From Rhodamnia argentea (Eukaryota > Streptophyta > Magnoliopsida > Myrtales > Myrtaceae), in NCBI RefSeq assembly GCF_020921035.1, contig NC_063156.1, positions 26,646,283 through 26,710,282 on the forward strand: a stretch of 64,000 nt of DNA, in the 5' to 3' direction. Shown here piece after piece: positions 59,604 through 64,000 of this stretch. A model generated the notes under the pieces. It did no database searches. It saw nothing but the letters and a program-made list of their open reading frames with translations, and had not been told where the DNA came from. The first letter of the stretch is position 1. Each line of letters opens with the position of its first letter. The translations under genes were made by a program, and so were the position numbers.

Positions 59604-60083
59604 CTACCCCCCACCGCGGCTGATGCCTGAAGTTGTTCTCAGCTTCTTCTTGGCTCGGGTAATATAATCCGCAAAATGGTCCTGCCTGGTATCCTTCGCA
59701 GGCGAATGATTCTTCCCTCCGCCAATGTTTGACACAGACCTAACCTTGAGCCACGTTTTGTTGATGTAGTCGGAGAACCTGCGGTCGATATCATCTCTGC
59801 CCCCCTTGCCTCCTTGATCAACAGTCATAGTGCTCTCCAACTTGGGTTTATTAGCCCCCGAATCCGAGGTGGAGGACTTTCCTTCGCCATTTCCAAGAAC
59901 CAAGGTAGTTCGACGACCACCTTCTGGTTTTGGCTGGATGTCGAGGGCCTTAACGGATGGATCGGCCTCTGACCGTGCAGGATTGGGCGGCGCTTGCCCA
60001 CCTCGAGCTATTCGACAGATAGCACGGGATATCTTCTCACAGACTTCAGAAGAACGCTTTTCACACTTCTCATTCTTGTTCAT
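59604..60083 (-). CDS. Uncharacterised basic protein with twin F-(S/A)-D-Y-I motifs (right paralogue)
   Basis: 159 residues, single exon, starting MNKNEKCEKRSSEVCEKISR. It shares with the left copy QPKPEGGRRTTLVLGNGEG (about 50-68), RRFSDYINKTWLKVRSVSNI (101-120) and DHFADYITRAKKKLRTTSGI (about 135-154). The two motif copies are an internal repeat. It lacks the about 60-residue Pro/Gly linker and the polyglycine run of the left copy, so the core of the family is probably this shorter form. The frame is intact, and the conserved blocks persist while the linker has diverged, which argues that both genes have been under selection. No known domain recognised. Confidence 0.75.
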   Translation of the reverse strand: MNKNEKCEKRSSEVCEKISRAICRIARGGQAPPNPARSEADPSVKALDIQPKPEGGRRTTLVLGNGEGKSSTSDSGANKPKLESTMTVDQGGKGGRDDIDRRFSDYINKTWLKVRSVSNIGGGKNHSPAKDTRQDHFADYITRAKKKLRTTSGISRGGG

Positions 60084-61439
60084 AGTCGGTCAGAGACAGA
60101 AGGGAAAAAAGAAAGAGTAGTTTTGTGTGCCGAAGAAAATGATCACGAGATGAAGAGCAAGTGCAGCTCATAAAGCTCCGAACTCCGTCGAGTTTTTATA
60201 CAGATGGAGTGGAATAGGGGACAGGTTGGAAGGAAGAATGGAATAAGGATAACTTGGTAGACTAGTTTTCGTGATCCTTGTGCGAAAAACCAAGTCATTT
60301 TTTTTTAAGTCGAGCATAAGTCATGAGGGAATATGAGGCGAGATTCCCAGATAGTTTGCTTAAGGAGTTGGACTTTATCAATCGTTTCCAAGTGATTCAA
60401 CGGCTCGCGATTGAATCCGAGATTTCCCCGCCCGTGGATTATCTGGAAGGAAGAAAATTTAGAAATGCCTTGATGGAGAAGACTGGAGGATTGAGTAGCT
60501 TTAGAGCTGCGAGACACAATGCGACAGCAGTTTCAACAAAGGCAAACTCTTGAGCAGCATCTGAAAAGCATATTGAAAAGGAGGGGTGAGAATTGGATTC
60601 TGCTTAAGTTGCTGGAAATTTTGACAAAGTAGCCATTTTTTTCCTCTATTAATTGATGAGAGCTGGGTTTTCTGGGAATCCTCCGCTCAAGAATAATCAT
60701 TTCCTCCTTTGGATGGTAATCGTTCTGCTGGGTGCTTTTCGGAAGACGAGAAAAAGCACGAAGAGGACATTTGTTTTGGCATCTTGTGCGTGTTCAAGCT
60801 TTTTTAAGGGCCTGAAAGATTCTGTGTGAGCAAGTTCTGGTGAGTACGACGATGTGAACTCATTTCAGTTTCTTTCAATGGCTGTTGTTGGAGAGATCAG
60901 AAATAGGAACCAGCCTCGAAACTGAGCTGACTAAAAAAGTAGGAAGGAGTTTGAAACCAGTTCTTTTCCTCTATCTGTTCTCTCTCTTTTCCATTAGGCA
61001 AATTCTACTTTTGTGGTCCTCAATTAGGTACAAGTGCATTTGGACCCAAACTATTTCACGAATTGCAAACTGATAAAGGTATGCTTGAGGTAGACAGAAC
61101 AGACTACTTGAATTTTTATTTTTTATTTTTGGGTCGAAAGACTACATGAATTCAATCGTGTTCCAAAACTACCCAATTGATAGTTCAACAGCGACAATCA
61201 AATTCCCTTACCTTCGTCTGCTAGATATAGTTGGCATATTTACAAATTCAATAATCAGGAAGTTCAAAGCATAAACAAAAGCCGAACTGGGAACTATGAT
61301 ATAGTGTGTGTACCGATCAGAGTTTATTTTCTTTATAAAGAAACTATCATGCACCCATCCCTCGTTGAAATCTTTTGGTCTGACATGTTTGTTCTCGGGA
61401 GCAATCTCTTTGTTGTTGCCCGTTCTAGGATTTTGGGGA

Positions 61440-61740
61440 AAGAAAATGAACAAAAGAGAGGAAAATGATGGAGTAATATAAACTAGACCTGAATCTTCTA
61501 CAAGCAAGTGGAGACGAAAGTTTCCCAAAACCAAGAACAAGTTGCGGAGCGCAGACGACTCCAAAGGAGAAAAAGAGATCGATTGGGATCTTATAAAGGG
61601 AAAGAAAGTAATGTCACAGAAAAAAACTAAGGTGTTTGCTGGGAAAGGAATTGGGTGCTTACCAAACCAACAGGATCACCGATTTACCAGTACCATTATT
61701 ACAGTGGCCCAGCAGATCAAGATGGAATTAGATTAGAAAA
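61440..61740. other. Conserved non-coding block of the duplication (right copy)
   Basis: Counterpart of 55480-55740; see the word matches given there. The longest plus-strand frame here (61542-61736) is not conserved in the left copy. Confidence 0.5.
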
Positions 61741-62120
61741 TCACAAAATCCAGTATACTCTTGTATCGAATGAAAAGATTACCATACAGAGAACTACGTT
61801 AAAGACAGAGTATCTCTAGCCACGCAAAACTCAGCTTGGTTAATGCACAAGCTAATTTATGGCATCTTAGGTACGACAACACTTTAAGGCGAGCTCAAGA
61901 TCATGTCGGAATTGACTGCTTTGGACTTTCTACCAGATCATCACTTGAGCCCAATCACTTAAAGACTTCAGCAAAATTCCTTCCCCTCCAGACAGACCTA
62001 AGGTATTAGTTACCCAAACTAATTACACCATTTACAGGTTCAATCACGAATCACAACTTTTGACTGCATCCCAGAAGCTCTCAAACCATCCTCCCTCCAT
62101 GGAAGTGATAAGCCCAATGC

Positions 62121-62622
62121 TCAAACAAACCTCAGCACAGCCACAGCCATTAGAGTGGCAGCTCTAAAGTATATCTCCCTCACGCTTTTATCCACTTTCT
62201 TCACCATCTCATCTTCATTCAAGCTCAATTTTCCAGGATTCTTGCCGATGGCAATAGCTGTGTCCCTCAGTCTATTCACCGCCCAGGACAACCAAACCAG
62301 TCCAAACCCAAACCCAGTGCTTAGCATTTTGGATGCACAAAAAGGAACACGTCCACAGGCCACCTTACAGATAACAGAAAAGAGAACAGCTATGCCTGTA
62401 CCAGCAATGCCTGCAGAGAACTGGTTCAGGAGCTCAGGAAGTTCCGGTCCAGCTTTCTTGAGTGAAAGAACTGCAGTTTTCCCCTGCCGTTTCTTGTCCA
62501 CCAGGATGGAGAGAAGGCTTTCGCATGCATGGAAGTAATTTCTTTTGAACAGATCCCTCTCTCTACTCACTTTTCTGCTGTTCTTTTTCCTTGATAATTG
62601 CTTGAGCTTGCTCTTTTCAGGA
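62121..62622 (-). CDS. Last exon of an uncharacterised small membrane protein (right copy; 5' exons beyond the window)
   Basis: The acceptor TCTCTCAG ends at 62623, and the exon (phase 2 entry) encodes 166 residues plus stop: a very basic start SPEKSKLKQLSRKKNSRK, then NYFHACESLLSILVDKKRQGK, GPELPELLNQFSAG, hydrophobic TGIAVLFSVICKVACG, a second hydrophobic stretch STGFGFGLVWLSWAVNRL, an amphipathic part GKLSLNEDEMVKKVDKSVRE, and the end AATLMAVAVLRFV. Two to three membrane segments are likely. The family is not recognised. There is no ATG in this exon; from the left copy, about 90 further N-terminal residues in two exons are expected upstream of position 64000. No defect is visible in this part. 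Confidence 0.7.
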
Positions 62623-62756
62623 CTGAGAGATCACAACACATTCAAACAAGCAGTAAGGACCATGCTCTTTGGTATATGCAATAATAATTAAAACTACCGG
62701 TTAGGACAATCAAATCAGAGAGGCAATATCCAACAAAAAAGAGTTCAAAACAATAA

Positions 62757-63137
62757 GGCTGCGTTTGGTCGTCCGTATAAAACTCGGGATAGGATTGTTT
62801 TATCCTATCCCGTGTTTGGTAGGTCCGGATAGTTATGTCGGATATGGGATATAACCCGGTAAAAATCCTGGGAGGGGGTGGATGGTCGGATGGTTTTCTT
62901 TCCGTAAAGTATTTCTTGTCTATTTGTTTTATTTTTTTTATTTTTTTTTTTGAAGGGTTTGATCTAATAAAATGTGTCATTTTAGTTTTTTTTGTGTATG
63001 AGAACATTATTTTTATAGTAATGATCGAATATTTATAGATACTATTGATACGTTTCTACCAATATTGATATTGAATATCTTTAACCATGTTTCATATGAT
63101 GCCAACCCTATTTCTTATCCTTCCTTATCCAATCCCC
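62757..63137. mobile_element. 381-bp insertion beginning GGCTGCGTTTGGT, flanked by a near-perfect 14-bp repeat
   Basis: AGTTCAAAACAATAA (62742-62756) precedes and AGTTCAAACAATAA (63138-63151) follows the block. The left end GGCTGCGTTTGGTCGTCC is a MITE-like terminus, and GGGATAGGAT / ATCCTATCCC words make a hairpin near the left end. The right end, reversed, reads GGGGATTGGATAAGGAAGG, only loosely similar. The left duplication copy lacks the block at the corresponding place (about 56290-56320). No coding capacity. Confidence 0.6.
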
Positions 63138-64000
63138 AGTTCAAACAATAACTGTGTCAGACTGCTTAACCAATGATGATCGACATGCTAATCAGTTATC
63201 AGGAACCAGAGGCAAACATGTGTCTTTTTTTAGGATAGACTATTTGACCTCTCTTCCCTTATGACTAGAAATGCCCGGTGTGAAAAGCTTGAGTCGTCAC
63301 CACCTGACCTCTCCTGCTACCGTAGTAGCAACTAGTCTGGTCAGCACCAATCGTGTTCGGGGCAACAAAGCTTACATCCGTTCACATTGTTTCATTCTGC
63401 TATGCAAACAGCTGCAAATCTCGCTTCTACTCCTTCTGAAAGTAAATAGCCGGAGCGTTTGTATTTTCCTTTCATTTGGCAAATACAAGTGGAATTGAGT
63501 CCATTATGATCTGCGAATAGGTAGTCCAATGGTAATCTGCGCTAGGAAACGGGCAGAACCTTATATTTTATGCTCATTCAGGCTGAGCAAATTTGGCTAA
63601 CCATCCAATTAATCCCTCAAATCAACAACTCTTGCTAAATCACATGATTTTCCACAAATATAGTTCGATATCTATGAGCAATCCCCATTAAAACTCTATC
63701 CATCATGGTGGACAAGAGAGCAAGGAAAAGTGAGCATCTTATTATCATACTATCTGCACCAATACAAATTACAACACAAGGAATGAGGAACACAAAGGGC
63801 AAATAAACTATTTCTGGTACTAAATATTGTTTCCATTGGTCACGCGACCAACACAACAATGCTCGGAAAATGTACGTGGATCAATATAAGTTATTCAAAG
63901 ACTATACTAACACATATAAACATCGCACTCTGTGATGTGGCAGAAATATCTATGACACTGCTTATTCTGACTTGATAAAAAAGTGCAAGAAACTACAAAT

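Larger units (their letters stand above)
58525..64000. repeat. Right copy of the tandem segmental duplication (runs past the window end)
   Basis: Direct-orientation copy of 52265-57290, with the same gene order on the minus strand: membrane-protein gene upstream, twin-motif gene downstream. It lacks the GC-core element and the A-rich block of the left copy and has its own 381-bp insertion at 62757-63137. It is still homologous to the left copy at the window edge. Confidence 0.85.

Noticed and set aside
63635-63859. Minus-strand frame with IRCSLFLALLSTMMDRVL, also present in the left copy
   Set aside because: Although shared by both duplication copies, by the exon model it falls in an intron of the membrane-protein gene, and its ends are not conserved as a frame.
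1-64000. Search for tRNA, rRNA, CRISPR arrays, phage or bacterial defence systems
   Set aside because: None seen. The window is a plant nuclear region, and no clover-leaf gene or regularly spaced short repeat array was found by eye.

Overview
The window is nuclear DNA of a flowering plant, very probably a woody eudicot; Myrtaceae (Eucalyptus-like) is plausible from the general character but not proved. The evidence is multi-exon genes with canonical GT-AG introns, AT-rich intergenic DNA with many small foldback elements, and proteins of land-plant families (GID1, LEC14B, P-type PPR, GH3, RPH1, GATL, ALKBH10B). No bacterial, organellar, tRNA, rRNA or CRISPR feature was seen.

Layout: 210-1205 (+) last exon of a GID1 gibberellin receptor; 1.2-8.0 kb repeat-rich (tandem duplication, foldback elements, a retroposed transcript with a perfect 14-bp target-site duplication); 8742-17161 (+) LEC14B/DCAF11-type WD40 gene in nine coding exons; 20053-21279 (-) intronless GC-rich leucine-rich-repeat protein; 21.3-30.3 kb repeats and no clear gene; 30358-33546 (+) two-exon mitochondrial-type PPR gene; 36517-38794 (-) three-exon GH3 amido synthetase; 40009-41568 (+) four-exon RPH1-like chloroplast membrane protein; 42984-44055 (+) GATL3-like GT8 glycosyltransferase with an apparent one-base frameshift; 45760-49958 (-) seven-exon ALKBH10B-like RNA demethylase; about 52.3 kb to the end, a tandem segmental duplication of a two-gene cassette, both genes on the minus strand.

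The genes do not form an operon-like system; each is an independent plant gene. Several (At4g02820-type PPR, At4g02940-type ALKBH10B, At4g03010-type LRR, At4g03020-type LEC14B) recall a short interval of Arabidopsis chromosome 4, which suggests an old conserved block. The least explained part is the duplicated cassette: a small basic/disordered protein with two copies of an F-(S/A)-D-Y-I motif, next to a small multi-pass membrane protein that looks whole in one copy (its first exons lie beyond the window) and decayed in the other. Exon borders were set by hand from reading frame, splice consensus and remembered homologues; none has been tested by alignment.
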